Positions 18,191 through 28,444 of a DNA stretch of 64,000 nt are shown one piece after another. The notes beneath the pieces are model-generated. The model did not search any database and was not told the origin of the DNA. It saw only the letters and a program-made list of their open reading frames with translations. Position 1 is the stretch's first letter. Each line of letters begins with the position of its first letter. Origin of the DNA: an uncultured Alphaproteobacteria bacterium (GTDB lineage Bacteria > Pseudomonadota > Alphaproteobacteria > GCA-2731375); assembly GCA_951812805.1 (NCBI GenBank), contig CATOSZ010000016.1:1-64000 (forward strand). The letters run 5' to 3'. The translations under genes were made by a program, and so were the position numbers.

Positions 18191-20872
18191 TTAGTCGGCG
18201 AGTAGGTCCTTCAGCCGGTATAGCGCGTCCAGCGCCTCGCGCGGGCTCATCTGGTCGGGATCCAAGGCATCGAGCGCCTCGCGGGCCGGATCGGTCGTAT
18301 CCGAGACCGCCGGCCCGCCGCTCGGGCGCGCCGCGGCGAAGAGCGGCAGGTCCTCGGCCAGGCTGGCCGTCGCCGCGCCGCCCTCGGCATCGTTCTTCTC
18401 CAACGCCGCCAGCACCGTTTCGGCGCGGGCCAGCGCCGTCGTCGGCAGCCCGGCGAGACGGGCGACCTGGATGCCGTAGGAGCGGTCCGCGGCGCCCACC
18501 GCAACCTCGTGCAGGAAGACCACCTCGCCCTGCCATTCGCTGACCCGCATGGTGTGGTTGGCAAGCGAGGAGAGCCGGCCGGCGAGTGCCGTCAGCTCGT
18601 GATAGTGGGTCGCGAACAGGGTGCGGCAGCGGTTGACCTCGGCCAGATGCTCGACCGCCGCCCAGGCGATCGCCAGGCCGTCCCAGGTCGCCGTGCCGCG
18701 GCCGATCTCGTCGAGGATGACGAGCGAGCGATCGCCGGCCTGATTGAGGATCGCCGCCGTTTCCACCATCTCGACCATGAAGGTGGAACGGCCGCTGGCG
18801 AGATCGTCGGAGGCGCCGATCCGGCTGAACAGGCGGTCGACGACGCCGAGACGGGCCGAGGCGGCCGGCACCCAGAGCCCGGCCTGGGCCAGCACGCAGA
18901 TCAACGCGTTCTGGCGCAGGAAGGTGCTCTTGCCCGCCATGTTCGGCCCGGTCAGCAGCCACAGCCGGGCCGCGGGCCCGAGATCGCAATCATTGGCGAC
19001 GAAGCCGCCCTCGCGCCGGGCCAGGATCGCGGCCTCGACCACCGGATGGCGCCCGCCCTCGATCTCGAAGTCGAGGCCGTCGTCGACCTGCGGGCGGCTG
19101 TAGCGCTCGTTCGCCGCGAGTTCGGCGTTGGCGGCGGCGACGTCGAGGGCGGCCATGGCCTCGGCGGTCCGACGGATCGGCGCGGCCGCCTGGAGGATCT
19201 TGCTCGAAAGCCGTTCGAAGACCTCGAGCTCGATCGCCAATGCCCGCTCCGCCGCCTCGCCCATCGCGCGTTCCAGCTCGACCAGTTCGCTGGTCGAGAA
19301 GCGGAGCGCGTTGGCCATCGACTGGCGGTGAAGGAAGGTCTGGTCGAACGGCGGCGCCAGCAGCGGATCGGCCCGCCTGGCCGAAGCCTCGACATAATAG
19401 CCGAGCACATGATTGTGCCGGATCTTCAAGCCGTCGATGCCTGTCTCCCGGCGATACTTCGCCTCCAGCGCGAGGATGAGGCGGCGGCCCTCGTCGCGCA
19501 GCCGGCGCTGTTCGTCGAGATCGGCGCGCAGACCGACGGCGACGAAGCCGCCCTCGCGGGCCTGCGCCGGGACGTCCGGCGCCAGGCTGGCACGAAGCAG
19601 ATCAACCAGCCCCGCATGACCGCCGAGCGCGGCGACGGCGTCGCGAACCCCTTCCGGCGGCGGGACCAGCCCCTCTGCCGGCAAGGTGCGGGCCAAATCG
19701 CCGGCACGTTCGAGCCCGTCCGCGACGGCGGCGAGGTCGCGCGGGCCGCCGCGCTCGACGGCGAGACGGCCGAGCGCGCGGGCCAAGTCCGGGGCGCGGC
19801 CCAACCGCTCGCGCACCGCCTGGCGGGCGGCGACGGCCTCGACGAAGTGACCGACCATGTCGAGGCGCCGGTTGATCGCCGCCGCATCCGCCAGGGGGGC
19901 GGCCAGATGCGCCGCCAGCAACCGCGCGCCGGGGCCCGAAACGGTGCGGTCGACGGTCGCCAGCAGGCTGCCCTCGCGTGCGCCCGAGAGGGTTCGCGTC
20001 AGCTCCAGCCCCCGCCGGGTCGCGGCGTCGATGCGCAGTTCGCCGCCGGCATCGATGCGGCGTGGTGGATCGAGGCGCGGCACCTGCCCCTTCTGCGTCG
20101 CCAGCACATAGTCCAGCAGGGCGCCGAGCGCGGCGACCTCGGCCCGGGAGAAGGCGCCGAAGGCCTCCAGGTCCGCCACCTGGAAGTGTTCCTTGAGACG
20201 ACGGGCGCCCTGGTTGCTGTCGAAGGCCGGCCCCGCCCCCGGCACCCGGGCGTCGAGCCAGGGCGCCAGCGCCTCCGTTTCCGCCAGCGCGTCCGCGACC
20301 AGAAGTTCCGCCGGCGCGAGGCGGGCGAGGTCCGCCTCCAGCTCAGCCTCGCGCGTCTCCATCGCCTGAAAGGCACCGCTGGCGAGATCCAGCCAGGCGA
20401 GGCCCAACCGGCCCTCGGCCCGGGCCAGCGCGACCAGATGGGTGTCCGACTTGGCGTCGAGCAGCGCCTCCTCGGTGATGGTGCCGGGCGTGACCAGGCG
20501 GATGACTTCGCGCTGCACGACCGCCTTGTGGCCGCGCCGTTTTCGCGCCTCGGCCGGATCCTCGGTCTGTTCGCAGACGGCGACGCGAAAGCCCTTGCGG
20601 ATCAGCCGGGAGAGATAGGTCTCCGCCGCATGCACGGGCACGCCGCACATCGGAATATCGCGCCCCTCGTGCTTGCCCCGCTTGGTGAGCGTGATGTCCA
20701 GTGCTTCGGCTGCGGTCACCGCGTCGTCGAAGAACAGCTCGTAGAAATCGCCCATGCGATAGAACAGCAGGCAGTCGGGCACCTCGGCCTTGATGGCGAG
20801 AAATTGCGCCATCATCGGCGTCGGCCGGTCCGACGTCGCGGATTTTGCGGGTTTCGCGTCCTTCGCACTCAT
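18191..20872 (-). CDS. mutS: DNA mismatch repair protein MutS
   Basis: The protein has 893 residues. MutS recognises mismatches and recruits MutL. The N-terminal mismatch-binding motif (LLFYRMGDFYELFFDDA, with Phe and Glu) is near residues 34-50. The C-terminal ATPase has Walker A TGPNMAGKSTF, Walker B LVILDEIGRGTATWDG and the ATHYHEL switch. The C-terminal tetramerisation segment SPREALDALYRLKDLL is present. The start is set at the MSAKD methionine just before the conserved region; the reading frame stays open far upstream but that part has no similarity and overlaps maeB. Divergent from maeB with a 123-bp gap. Confidence 0.97.
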   Translation of the reverse strand: MSAKDAKPAKSATSDRPTPMMAQFLAIKAEVPDCLLFYRMGDFYELFFDDAVTAAEALDITLTKRGKHEGRDIPMCGVPVHAAETYLSRLIRKGFRVAVCEQTEDPAEARKRRGHKAVVQREVIRLVTPGTITEEALLDAKSDTHLVALARAEGRLGLAWLDLASGAFQAMETREAELEADLARLAPAELLVADALAETEALAPWLDARVPGAGPAFDSNQGARRLKEHFQVADLEAFGAFSRAEVAALGALLDYVLATQKGQVPRLDPPRRIDAGGELRIDAATRRGLELTRTLSGAREGSLLATVDRTVSGPGARLLAAHLAAPLADAAAINRRLDMVGHFVEAVAARQAVRERLGRAPDLARALGRLAVERGGPRDLAAVADGLERAGDLARTLPAEGLVPPPEGVRDAVAALGGHAGLVDLLRASLAPDVPAQAREGGFVAVGLRADLDEQRRLRDEGRRLILALEAKYRRETGIDGLKIRHNHVLGYYVEASARRADPLLAPPFDQTFLHRQSMANALRFSTSELVELERAMGEAAERALAIELEVFERLSSKILQAAAPIRRTAEAMAALDVAAANAELAANERYSRPQVDDGLDFEIEGGRHPVVEAAILARREGGFVANDCDLGPAARLWLLTGPNMAGKSTFLRQNALICVLAQAGLWVPAASARLGVVDRLFSRIGASDDLASGRSTFMVEMVETAAILNQAGDRSLVILDEIGRGTATWDGLAIAWAAVEHLAEVNRCRTLFATHYHELTALAGRLSSLANHTMRVSEWQGEVVFLHEVAVGAADRSYGIQVARLAGLPTTALARAETVLAALEKNDAEGGAATASLAEDLPLFAAARPSGGPAVSDTTDPAREALDALDPDQMSPREALDALYRLKDLLAD

Positions 20873-20995
20873 GGGCCGGCAGTTTAGGCCATGTGCACGA
20901 CCGGCTAGGCAAGCCCTTTCAATGTGGTAGCTTGCGACTATCCGTGGGACGCGAGGTGCCACGGGCATATTGGCGGGGGCCGAGGCGGAACAGAC

Positions 20996-23257
20996 ATGTC
21001 GACGAACAGTAACTATACCAACGACGAAGCCCTGCGATTTCACGCCGAGGGCCGGCCGGGCAAACTCGAGATCGCGCCGACCAAACCCATGGCGACGCAA
21101 CGGGATTTGAGCCTCGCCTATTCGCCGGGCGTCGCCGCGCCCTGCCTGGAGATCGAGAAGAATCCAGCGCTCGCCTATGACTATACGGCCAAGGGCAACA
21201 TGGTCGCGGTGATCTCGAACGGCACCGCGGTACTCGGTCTCGGCAACATCGGCGCGCTCGCCGCCAAGCCGGTGATGGAGGGGAAATCGGTCCTCTTCAA
21301 GCGCTTCGCCGACGTCGATTCGATCGATCTCGAACTCGCGACCGAGGACGTCGACGAATTCATCAACGCCGTCCGTTTCCTCGGCCCCTCCTTCGGCGGC
21401 ATCAACCTGGAGGACATCAAGGCGCCCGACTGCTTCGTCATCGAGGAGCGGCTGCGCGAGTTGATGGACATTCCGATCTTCCACGACGACCAGCACGGCA
21501 CGGCGATCATCGCGGCCGCGGGGCTGATCAACGCGCTGCACCTAACGGGCCGCGACATCGCGACCACCCGCCTGGTGGTAAATGGCGCCGGCTCGGCCGG
21601 CATCGCCTGCGCCGCCCTGCTGAAGTCGCTCGGCATGCCGCACGACAACGTCATCATGTGCGATACCCGCGGCGTCATCTACCAGGGCCGGACCGACGGC
21701 ATGAACCAGTGGAAGTCGGCGCATGCCGCGGAGACCGACGCCCGCACGCTCGCCGACGCGATGCACGGGTCCGACGTGGTCTTCGGCCTGTCCGTGAAGG
21801 GCGCGCTGACGGCCGAGATGATCGCAAGCATGGCGGACAAGCCGATCATCTTCGCCATGGCCAATCCCGATCCCGAGATCACGCCCGAGGAAGTGCGCGA
21901 GATCCGCGACGACGCGATCGTCGCCACCGGCCGCTCGGACTATCCCAACCAGGTGAACAACGTCCTCGGCTTCCCCTACATCTTCCGCGGCGCCCTCGAC
22001 GTTCGCGCGACCACGATCAACGAGGAGATGAAGGTCGCCGCCGCGCAGGCCCTGGCGGAACTGGCGCGCGAGGACGTACCGGACGAAGTCGCGGCGGCCT
22101 ATGCCGTGGAACGGCTGCAATACGGGCCGGAATACATCATTCCCGTGCCCTTCGATCCGCGCCTGATCAGCCATGTCCCGGCCGCCGTCGCCCGCGCCGC
22201 GATTCAATCCGGCGTCGCGCAGCGCCAGATCACCGATTTCGGACCCTACGAGGTCGAGCTGCGCGCCCGCCTGGATCCGACGATCGGCACGCTGCAGCTG
22301 CTGTTCGAACAGGTGCGCGAGAATCCCAAACGGGTGGTCTTCGCCGAGGGGGAGGAGGAACAGGTCATCCGCGCCGCCATGGGCTATCTGGAGGCCGGCT
22401 ATGGCACGCCGGTGCTGATCGGCCGGGAACACCGGGTGCGCGAAACCATGGAGCGCATCGGCATGAGCGGCTTCGACGGGCTGGAGATCCACAACGCCCG
22501 GCTCAGCCATAACAACGAGCGTTTCACCGATTTCCTCTATGCCCGCCTGCAGCGCGGCGGCGCGCTCTATCGCGACTGTCAGCGCATGGTGAACCAGGAC
22601 CGCAACATCTTCGCCGCCTGCATGGTCGCGCTCGGCGAGGCGGACGCGATGGTGACCGGCGCCACGCGTAACTACAACGTCGCCCACGAGGAGGTCCGCC
22701 GTGTGCTCGACGCGGAGGACGGCCGACGCGTCTTCGGCATTTCCGTCATCGTCTCACGCGATCGCACCGTGCTCGCCGCCGACACCACGGTGCACGAGCT
22801 GCCGGCGGCCGACGTCATGGTCGACATCGCCATGCAGACCGCGGAAGTCTCCCGCTGGCTCGGCCAGGAGCCGCGCGTGGCCCTGCTGTCGCATTCCAAC
22901 TTCGGCCAACCGCCCTGGCAGACCGGCGACCGGATCCGCGAGGCGGTCCGCCTGTTGGGTGAACGCGGCCCCGACTTCGAGTTCGAAGGCGAAATGGCCG
23001 CGGACATCGCGCTCAACCCGGATCTGGCGAAGCTCTATCCGTTCTCGCGCCTCTCCGGTCCGGCCAACGTGCTGATCATGCCGGCGCTGCATTCCGCCTC
23101 CATCGCCTCCAAGCTGATGCAGGAGCTGGGCGGCGGCACGGTGGTGGGGCCGATCCTCGTCGGCCTGGAGAAACCGGTGCAGATCGCCGGCATGGGCGCG
23201 ACGGTGAACGACCTGATCAACCTCGCCGCCTTCGCCGCGCGCCAGGCCGGGCGCTGA
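20996..23257 (+). CDS. maeB: NADP-dependent malic enzyme (MaeB type, with phosphotransacetylase-like domain)
   Basis: The protein has 753 residues, typical for the two-domain MaeB. It decarboxylates malate to pyruvate, making NADPH. The malic enzyme part (about 1-425) has LAYSPGVAAPC, the conserved IPIFHDDQHGTA motif and the nucleotide-binding VVNGAGSAGIA. The C-terminal part (about 440-753) resembles phosphate acetyltransferase (RVVFAEGEEEQVIRAA; MQELGGGTVVGPILVGL) and usually has a regulatory role. The ATG at 20996 fits the family start; the upstream ribosome site (GAGGCGGAA) is moderate. The gene stands alone before phoR. Confidence 0.96.
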   Translation: MSTNSNYTNDEALRFHAEGRPGKLEIAPTKPMATQRDLSLAYSPGVAAPCLEIEKNPALAYDYTAKGNMVAVISNGTAVLGLGNIGALAAKPVMEGKSVLFKRFADVDSIDLELATEDVDEFINAVRFLGPSFGGINLEDIKAPDCFVIEERLRELMDIPIFHDDQHGTAIIAAAGLINALHLTGRDIATTRLVVNGAGSAGIACAALLKSLGMPHDNVIMCDTRGVIYQGRTDGMNQWKSAHAAETDARTLADAMHGSDVVFGLSVKGALTAEMIASMADKPIIFAMANPDPEITPEEVREIRDDAIVATGRSDYPNQVNNVLGFPYIFRGALDVRATTINEEMKVAAAQALAELAREDVPDEVAAAYAVERLQYGPEYIIPVPFDPRLISHVPAAVARAAIQSGVAQRQITDFGPYEVELRARLDPTIGTLQLLFEQVRENPKRVVFAEGEEEQVIRAAMGYLEAGYGTPVLIGREHRVRETMERIGMSGFDGLEIHNARLSHNNERFTDFLYARLQRGGALYRDCQRMVNQDRNIFAACMVALGEADAMVTGATRNYNVAHEEVRRVLDAEDGRRVFGISVIVSRDRTVLAADTTVHELPAADVMVDIAMQTAEVSRWLGQEPRVALLSHSNFGQPPWQTGDRIREAVRLLGERGPDFEFEGEMAADIALNPDLAKLYPFSRLSGPANVLIMPALHSASIASKLMQELGGGTVVGPILVGLEKPVQIAGMGATVNDLINLAAFAARQAGR

Positions 23258-23288
23258 CGCCATGGTGGGCTGACGGGGCCGGGCCCGC

Positions 23289-24650
23289 GTGCGAGGATCG
23301 AACCGATACGCCCGCCTCGCCCTTCTCGCGGGCGCCTTCACACTCGCCCCGGCCACCACCGCTCTCGTCTTGGCCTGGCGGGGAGACATCTCCCTCGGAC
23401 TGGCTCTGATCATCGCGCTCGCCGCCTTCCTGGGCGCGGCGGTGGTGCTGGCACGCCCATTGCGCGACGCGGACCGACTGGCCGGGCCCTCGGCGGCAAA
23501 GCAATCCCCGGGTCGGATCGCCCTTTGGCTCGGCATCGGCGCGGCCGAGGAACGCGCGGAACGTGAGCGCGAACGCCTCGAAGAGGAGATGCGCGCGCGC
23601 CGCGACCGGGAAGGACGGAGCCTCGATGCGCATCCCGATCCGCTGCTGACCTTCGACGAGGCGCGACGGATCCACTCCGCCAACGCCAGCGCGCGCCGTG
23701 TGTTCGGCGAAGACCTCACCGGGCGCGACCTGACCGAAACGTTTCGCGATCCCGTCCTGCTCGGCGCCGTCGACCGAGCTCTGGAGGGCGCAGGGACGGC
23801 GGAGGCGGAGTTTCGAATCACCAGCCCGGTGGCCCTGGAATACGAGTGCGCCATCCGCCCGCTGGGCGACACCGAGGCGCGCTTCCTCCTGATCCTGCGG
23901 GATGTCACCGCGGTGCGGCAGACCGAGCGAATGCGGGCCGATTTCATCGCCAACGCCAGCCATGAGATCCGCACCCCCCTCGCCACCCTCGCCGGCTGTG
24001 TCGAGACCCTGATCGGGCCGGCCCGCGACGACCCGGCAGCGCGAGACCGCTTCCTCGACATCATGAGCCAGCAGGCGGAGCGCATGACCCGCCTGGTCCA
24101 GGATCTGCTGTCCCTCTCCCGCATTGAGCTTTCCGAGCACACGGTGCCGACGGATACGGTAAAAATCGCCCCGCTCCTCGCCCGGGTCGTGGACGGCCTG
24201 GCCCTGCCCGCCCGCGAAGCTGCCGTGGCGCTGGACCTGCAAGGAACCGAGACCGACGTCGAGGTGGTCGGCGACGAGGGTGAGTTGGAACAGGTCTTCC
24301 ACAATCTGATCGACAACGCGGTGAAATACGGCGCGGATGGCGATTCGGTCGAAATCCTTTGCGAGCGGACATCGGGCACCATCACCCTCGACGGCCGCGA
24401 CCATCCGGTTCTCGCCGTCACCGTGGTCGACCACGGTGACGGCATCTCGGACGAGCATCGACCGCGCCTGACCGAACGGTTCTACCGGGCCGACACCGCC
24501 CGGAGCCGCGCGCTCGGCGGTACCGGCCTCGGCCTGGCGATCGTCAAGCATATCGTCAACCGACATCGCGGCGACCTCGCCATCGCCTCGACACCTGGTG
24601 AAGGCAGCCGGTTCACCGTGCGGCTGCCGCTGTCCTTGTCACATATCTGA
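23289..24650 (+). CDS. phoR: Phosphate regulon sensor histidine kinase
   Basis: The protein has 453 residues. Two hydrophobic stretches at about 8-28 and 36-55 anchor it in the membrane. A PAS-like domain (about 110-205) precedes HisKA with the phosphorylated His225 in NASHEIRTPL, and the ATPase domain has NLIDNAVKYG, VVDHGDGIS, RFYRADTARS and GGTGLGLAIVKHI. It is assigned as PhoR because pstSCAB-phoU-phoB follows. The start is a GTG; the upstream sequence lacks a strong ribosome site. In the family it phosphorylates PhoB when phosphate is low. Its last codons overlap the predicted Pho box for pstS. Confidence 0.93.
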   Translation: MRGSNRYARLALLAGAFTLAPATTALVLAWRGDISLGLALIIALAAFLGAAVVLARPLRDADRLAGPSAAKQSPGRIALWLGIGAAEERAERERERLEEEMRARRDREGRSLDAHPDPLLTFDEARRIHSANASARRVFGEDLTGRDLTETFRDPVLLGAVDRALEGAGTAEAEFRITSPVALEYECAIRPLGDTEARFLLILRDVTAVRQTERMRADFIANASHEIRTPLATLAGCVETLIGPARDDPAARDRFLDIMSQQAERMTRLVQDLLSLSRIELSEHTVPTDTVKIAPLLARVVDGLALPAREAAVALDLQGTETDVEVVGDEGELEQVFHNLIDNAVKYGADGDSVEILCERTSGTITLDGRDHPVLAVTVVDHGDGISDEHRPRLTERFYRADTARSRALGGTGLGLAIVKHIVNRHRGDLAIASTPGEGSRFTVRLPLSLSHI

Positions 24651-24670
24651 AACAAGGCCGCCCTATAAGG
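24637..24670 (+). promoter_or_regulatory. Pho box and -10 element for the pst operon
   Basis: TTGTCACATATCTGAAAC (24637-24654) matches the two 7-bp half-sites and 4-bp AT-rich spacer of the PhoB box. Ten bases later comes TATAAG (24665-24670), a good -10. In PhoB-activated promoters the box replaces the -35 at just this distance. It overlaps the phoR stop codon (24648-24650), so phosphate starvation would raise pstS and downstream genes independently of phoR. Confidence 0.75.
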
Positions 24671-24706
24671 CGGGCGTATGGACAGACATGTCGACAGGAG
24701 ACACAG

Positions 24707-25741
24707 GTGAACCAGCAAACTTTGACCCTCGCGGCGGCCGTTACGGCACTCGGCCTTCTGGCCGGTGGCGCCCAGGCGCGCGACCAGATCCGTATCGTCG
24801 GCTCGTCGACGGTCTTCCCCTTCTCCACCGCCGTCGCCGAAGCCTTCGGCCGTTCGAGCGATTTCAAGACCCCCGTGGTCGAAAGCACCGGCTCGGGCGG
24901 TGGGCTGAAGCTGTTCTGCGCCGGGCTCGGCACGGGCCACCCGGACATCACCAACGCCTCGCGCCGCATCAAGTCTTCCGAGGTCGAGAACTGCGCCAAG
25001 AACGGCGTCACGGAGATTACGGAGGTGAAGGTCGGCTACGACGGCATCGTCATCGGCAACGCGGCCGCGGGCGAGCCCGTGGCCCTCGGCTTGAAGCAGG
25101 TCTTCATGGCGCTGGCGAAACAGGTTCCGATCGACGGCGAGCTGGTCGACAATCCCTACGTGACCTGGCGCCAGATTGACCCCTCCCTGCCCGGTGCGAA
25201 GATCGAGGTCCTCGGGCCCCCGCCGACGTCGGGGACGCGCGATGCCTTCGTCGAACTGGCGATGGAGAAGGGCGCCAAAGCCTTCCCGATGCTGAAGGCG
25301 ATGGCCAAGGCGGACAAGAAGACCTTCAAAGCCGTGGCGCATACGATCCGCGAGGACGGCCATTTCATCGAGGCCGGCGAGAACGACAACCTGATCGTAC
25401 AGAAGCTGGAGAAGAACCCGGCCGCCTTCGGCATTTTCGGCTTCAGCTTCCTCGACCAGAACGCCGACCGCATCCAGGGCGCCAGCATCGACGGCGTGGC
25501 GCCGGAGTTCGAGGACATTGCCGAGGGCCGCTATCCGGTGTCCCGCTCGCTCTACTTCTACGTCAAGAAGGCGCATGCGGACACGATCCCCGGCATTCGC
25601 GAGTTCGTCGCCGAGTTCACCAGCGACAAGGCCTGGGGCCCGGACGGCTATCTCGCCGACAAGGGATTGATCCCCCTGCCGGACGCCGAGCGGGCGGGCG
25701 TGGCGCGCGACGCCCGTGGTCTCGCCGACCTGTCCATGTAG
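24707..25741 (+). CDS. pstS: Phosphate ABC transporter, periplasmic binding protein
   Basis: The protein has 344 residues. An N-terminal signal peptide of about 24 residues ends in AGGAQA, with cleavage before RDQIRIVGSS. Phosphate-binding motifs of the PstS family are present: IVGSSTVFPF, STGSGGGLKLFCAG and PTSGTRDAFVELA. It captures phosphate for PstCAB in the periplasm. The GTG start follows AGGAG by six bases. It is the first gene after the predicted Pho-box promoter; pstC begins 19 bp downstream. Confidence 0.96.
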   Translation: MNQQTLTLAAAVTALGLLAGGAQARDQIRIVGSSTVFPFSTAVAEAFGRSSDFKTPVVESTGSGGGLKLFCAGLGTGHPDITNASRRIKSSEVENCAKNGVTEITEVKVGYDGIVIGNAAAGEPVALGLKQVFMALAKQVPIDGELVDNPYVTWRQIDPSLPGAKIEVLGPPPTSGTRDAFVELAMEKGAKAFPMLKAMAKADKKTFKAVAHTIREDGHFIEAGENDNLIVQKLEKNPAAFGIFGFSFLDQNADRIQGASIDGVAPEFEDIAEGRYPVSRSLYFYVKKAHADTIPGIREFVAEFTSDKAWGPDGYLADKGLIPLPDAERAGVARDARGLADLSM

Positions 25742-25760
25742 GCCAAGGGACCCCTCCGCC

Positions 25761-27149
25761 ATGTCCGCGTTCGTCGTCACCGCGGTGATCCTGGGGCTGG
25801 CCGCCCTCGGCTATCATCTCGGCCGCGGACGGGCGCGTGGCCTGGTCTCGAACGGCAGTGGCACGGCGCGCCTGCATTCCCTGCCCGGCTACCACGGCGG
25901 TTACGTCGCGCTCTGGTGTGCGCTGCCGGCCTTCGGGCTGCTGGCGCTGTGGCTGGCGCTGGAGCCGGCGGCGCTTCGTTATCAGACCCTTTCGACGCTG
26001 GGCGATCAGGTCGACGGACTGGCACCCGAACGGGTGGAACTGCTTTACAACGACATCCGCAACCTCGCCGCCGGTACCGCGACCAGCCGCGCGCCGGACG
26101 CCGGCCTGAAGGCGGCAGCAGACAGCCATGCCCGCCTGGAGGCCTTGCTTCCCTGGGCACTTCTGGTGGTCGCGTCCCTGCTGGCCGTCGCCGGACTGCT
26201 GTACGGACGGCGGCGGCTCACGCCCGCGTTCCGGGCCCGCAACGCGGTCGAGCGCAGCCTGCGCTGGATCCTGATCGCCAGCTCGACCATCGCGGTGCTG
26301 ACCACGATCGGCATCGTCCTCTCGCTGCTGTTCGAGGCCTTGCGCTTTTTCGACAAGGTGCCACTGGCCGAGTTCCTGTTCGGGCTGGAGTGGAGCCCGC
26401 AGACCGCGCTCCGCGCCGACCAGGTGGGCTCGTCCGGGAGCTTCGGCGCGGTTCCCATCTTCGCCGGCACGGCGCTCATCAGCCTCATCGCGATGCTCGT
26501 CGCCGTGCCCGTCGGCCTGTTCAGCGCGATCTATCTGGCGGAATACGCCAAGCGACGGGTCCGCGACGTGGTCAAGCCGGTGCTGGAGATCCTGGCCGGC
26601 ATCCCGACCGTGGTCTACGGCTTCTTCGCGGCGCTGACGGTGGCCCCTCAGGTCCGCGGCTTCGGCGAGGCGGTCGGCCTCGACGTGTCCAGCGAGAGCG
26701 CGCTGGTCGCCGGCGTGGTGATGGGCATCATGATCATCCCCTTCGTCTCCTCGCTCTCCGACGACGTCATCACCGCGGTGCCGCGCAGCCTGCGCGAAGG
26801 CTCCTACGGGCTCGGCGCCACCCAGTCCGAGACGATCCGCCAGGTGGTCCTGCCCGCGGCCCTGCCCGGCATCGTCGGCTCCATCCTGCTGGCGGTCAGC
26901 CGGGCGATCGGCGAGACGATGATCGTCGTCATGGCCGCCGGGCTGGCGGCAAACCTGACGGCGAACCCGTTCCAGGCGGTGACCACGGTGACGGTACAGA
27001 TCGTCACGCTGCTGATCGGCGACCAGGAATTCGACAGCCCGAAGACGCTGGCCGCCTTCGCGCTCGGCCTCGTGCTCTTCGCCATCACCCTGGTTCTGAA
27101 CATCGTGGCACTGGTCATCGTCAGGAAGTACCGGGAAGAATATGACTGA
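25761..27149 (+). CDS. pstC: Phosphate ABC transporter permease PstC (long form)
   Basis: The protein has 462 residues, about 140 more than enterobacterial PstC. The N-terminal extension has hydrophobic segments at about 1-20, 48-68 and 133-152 around a periplasmic-type stretch; this extension is known in alphaproteobacterial PstC. The permease core has at least six membrane spans and the coupling-helix sequence PRSLREGSYGLGATQSETIRQVVLP. It forms the inner-membrane channel with PstA. The end overlaps pstA by eight bases. Confidence 0.95.
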   Translation: MSAFVVTAVILGLAALGYHLGRGRARGLVSNGSGTARLHSLPGYHGGYVALWCALPAFGLLALWLALEPAALRYQTLSTLGDQVDGLAPERVELLYNDIRNLAAGTATSRAPDAGLKAAADSHARLEALLPWALLVVASLLAVAGLLYGRRRLTPAFRARNAVERSLRWILIASSTIAVLTTIGIVLSLLFEALRFFDKVPLAEFLFGLEWSPQTALRADQVGSSGSFGAVPIFAGTALISLIAMLVAVPVGLFSAIYLAEYAKRRVRDVVKPVLEILAGIPTVVYGFFAALTVAPQVRGFGEAVGLDVSSESALVAGVVMGIMIIPFVSSLSDDVITAVPRSLREGSYGLGATQSETIRQVVLPAALPGIVGSILLAVSRAIGETMIVVMAAGLAANLTANPFQAVTTVTVQIVTLLIGDQEFDSPKTLAAFALGLVLFAITLVLNIVALVIVRKYREEYD

Positions 27150-28440
27150 GACGACCGCGCCCTCGCGCCCCGCGCCCCGTGCGAAGCGGAGCGGCCGGCT
27201 CGCCCGGCGCTACGCCGCCGAGCGGCGCTTCCGCGCCTATGGCATCGCGGCGATCGCGCTCTCCATCACCTTTCTGCTGCTGCTGTTCGGTTCGATCCTC
27301 AACCAGGCCTGGAGCGCGCTGCAGCAGACCCGGATCGGCCTCGACATCCATTTCGATGCGGCCCTGCTCGACCCCGACGGCACGCGCGATCCCGCCATCC
27401 TCGCCAAGGCGGATTACGGGGCGCTGGTAAAGAAGGCCTGGCGGGAGCGTTTCCCCGAGGTCCGCAAGCGGCGCGACAAGCGGGCGTTGCGCCGGCTGTT
27501 GAGCGTCGGCGCCCCCTACGAGCTGGCGGCGATGGCCAGCGCCGACCCGGGCCTGATCGGCACGACACAACGGGTCTGGCTCACCGCTTCGGACGACGTC
27601 GACATGTGGCTCAAGGGCAAGCTCGCCGAGGGCGGTGGCAAGCGCGCCAAGATCGGCGCGAAGGCGCTTGGCTGGCTGACCATGCTCCGCGACGAGGGCC
27701 GGCTCGAACGGCAGTTCAATTCCGCTTTTTTCACCGCCGGCGACAGCCGGGAGCCCGAACTCGCCGGGGTCTGGGGTGCCGTCGCCGGGTCGTTCTTCAC
27801 CCTGGTCGTCTGCCTCGGCCTGGCCTTTCCCTTCGGCGTGATGACGGCGGTCTATCTGCAGGAGTTCGCACCGCGCAACCGCTGGACCGACCTGATCGAG
27901 GTCAACACCAACAACCTCGCCGCCGTGCCCTCGATCGTCTTCGGCCTGCTGGGCCTGGCGGTGTTGCTGAACTTCGCCGGCCTGCCGCGCTCCGCCCCGC
28001 TGGTCGGCGGCATCGTGCTGGCCTTGATGACGCTTCCCACCATCATCATCGCCGGGCGCGCGGCCCTGCAGGCGGTGCCGCCCTCGATCCGCGAGGCCGC
28101 GCTCGGCGTCGGCGCCAGCGAAATGCAGGTGGTCCTCCACCACGTCCTGCCGCTGGCGATGCCCGGCATCCTCACCGGCACCATCCTCGGCGCCGCCCGG
28201 GCGCTCGGCGAGACGGCGCCGCTGTTGATGATCGGCATGGTCGCCTTCATCGTAGACATCCCCGCCGACTTCACCGATCCGGCGACCGCCCTTCCCGTCC
28301 AGATCTACCTCTGGGCCGATGCGCCCGAGCGCGCTTTCGCCGAGCGGACCGCCGCCGCCATCCTGGTGCTGCTCGGCTTTCTCGTCTGCATGAACCTGGC
28401 CGCGGTGATGCTGCGCCGCGCCTTCGAACAACGCTGGTGA
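27142..28440 (+). CDS. pstA: Phosphate ABC transporter permease PstA (long form)
   Basis: The protein has 432 residues, longer than the enterobacterial form. After the first membrane span (about 33-52) there is a periplasmic insertion of about 150 residues (the DUF3333-type region of alphaproteobacterial PstA) before the permease core. The coupling segment [25 protein letters not shown] and the final spans are conserved. The ATG lies inside the end of pstC, indicating translational coupling. The function is the second half of the phosphate channel. Confidence 0.95.
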   Translation: MTETTAPSRPAPRAKRSGRLARRYAAERRFRAYGIAAIALSITFLLLLFGSILNQAWSALQQTRIGLDIHFDAALLDPDGTRDPAILAKADYGALVKKAWRERFPEVRKRRDKRALRRLLSVGAPYELAAMASADPGLIGTTQRVWLTASDDVDMWLKGKLAEGGGKRAKIGAKALGWLTMLRDEGRLERQFNSAFFTAGDSREPELAGVWGAVAGSFFTLVVCLGLAFPFGVMTAVYLQEFAPRNRWTDLIEVNTNNLAAVPSIVFGLLGLAVLLNFAGLPRSAPLVGGIVLALMTLPTIIIAGRAALQAVPPSIREAALGVGASEMQVVLHHVLPLAMPGILTGTILGAARALGETAPLLMIGMVAFIVDIPADFTDPATALPVQIYLWADAPERAFAERTAAAILVLLGFLVCMNLAAVMLRRAFEQRW

Positions 28441-28444
28441 TCCG

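Noticed and set aside
20873-21541. N-terminal extension of MutS by 223 residues
   Set aside because: The frame stays open upstream, but the added part overlaps the conserved start of maeB on the other strand and shows no MutS similarity. The normal MutS N-terminus begins at 20872.
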